This document shows positions 63,470-64,000 of a stretch of 64,000 nucleotides of DNA, in pieces. Source of the DNA: Ustulina deusta (Eukaryota > Ascomycota > Sordariomycetes > Xylariales > Xylariaceae); contig JAJNNX010000008.1 in NCBI GenBank assembly GCA_023159155.1, forward strand, positions 1,302,001 to 1,366,000, given 5' to 3'. Numbering within the stretch: position 1 is the stretch's first letter; every line of letters begins with the position of its first letter. A program made the translations under genes and the position numbers. Under the pieces are notes generated by a model. It saw nothing but the letters and a program-made list of their open reading frames with translations. It was not told the origin of the DNA and did not search any database.

Positions 63470-64000
63470 GAGGCTTGTATGTGCTGCCGAGTGGTCTCAT
63501 GTATGTGTCTTCGGTATGATGCTAGGTGTCCAGGATACCTGACATATTACTTAATTGGGCATAACCGCATGCTGGAGGTACAGCTGACCACTTCCACAGG
63601 CGAAGAAGTTGCAGATCGGCGGACGAATGGCAACGCACATAATCACATAATCACCAGACCGGGCGACAGGGTAGATAAATGCTCGGAGAAGATAAGACTT
63701 CAGCGCCACGATGCACGGTCTCGTTTCCTTGCTGTTGGACTTTTGGGAGAGAGGTAGGCTGCTAGGCTTCTGGAACTGCACTGATGTAGCACGCGACATG
63801 CCTGCTGGGATGGCATCTGGGGCAGCCTAAACGTGGTGGAATAATTGAAGCTGATTGGTCATATTTCTCTTAGTGTCAAAAATACTCCTGCAGGACCAGG
63901 GATCATTTTCTCTACTCTGGAACATTACCTCTTATTCCCATTCACTTCAGGGGGGTTCATCGGGACCCTTTTCGCGGAAACGAATGTTACGAGTACCGAA
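63470..64000. other. Upstream flank of the PhoD relic
   Basis: Normal-composition sequence. Two opposing open frames of 80-90 codons (63479-63757 plus and 63551-63799 minus) overlap each other and show no recognisable domain. Nothing else is supported. Confidence 0.4.

Overview
The window looks like a chromosome arm segment of a filamentous ascomycete (Pezizomycotina). The evidence is intron-containing HET-domain genes, a fungal mevalonate diphosphate decarboxylase, a PhoD-like phosphatase relic, Fot1/pogo-type DNA transposons, and Ty1/copia and Ty3/gypsy retrotransposons destroyed by transition mutations. The pattern is almost purely C-to-T and G-to-A, including TG..CA retrotransposon ends turned into TA..TA, which is the signature of repeat-induced point mutation (RIP).

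Layout. (1) 1-25,320 is a very AT-rich block of stacked dead transposons. It holds two copies of an unclassified element of at least 4.5 kb (1-4805 and 15141-19640), the first carrying two solo LTRs with clean 5-bp target duplications. It also holds a full-length copia element (5636-14811) with a 1.85-kb Fot1-like transposon inside it (9042-10891), and a 1.6-kb non-autonomous LTR element (22628-24244) that appears to share its primer-binding and polypurine sites with the copia family. (2) 25,321-39,194 is a gene island of normal composition. It holds a three-exon HET-domain gene, a broken protein-kinase gene, a second HET-domain gene stopped by one in-frame TGA, an intact mevalonate diphosphate decarboxylase gene, and an unrecognised gene with a weak resemblance to HeLo-domain proteins. 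All are on the minus strand. (3) 39,195-62,296 is a 23.1-kb gypsy-like retrotransposon with 107-bp LTRs and a GGGC target duplication. It contains a second, reversed copy of the copia element (39566-46892) and a reversed copy of the Fot1-like element (54645-56493). (4) 62,297-64,000 returns to normal composition and carries a decayed PhoD-like alkaline phosphatase gene. Its last codons lie on the other side of the gypsy element, at 39141-39194.

How it fits together. The gene island and the right-hand flank were contiguous before the gypsy insertion, which landed in the 3' end of the PhoD gene. HET genes act in non-self recognition between fungal individuals. Two of them, a kinase relic and a possible HeLo-type gene make the island look like a decaying allorecognition patch. 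The mevalonate diphosphate decarboxylase (sterol and isoprenoid pathway) is the odd one out: intact, apparently intron-free and far more GC-rich than its neighbours. Identification of the dead transposons rests on protein motifs still readable through RIP stops and on terminal structures. No database search was possible.
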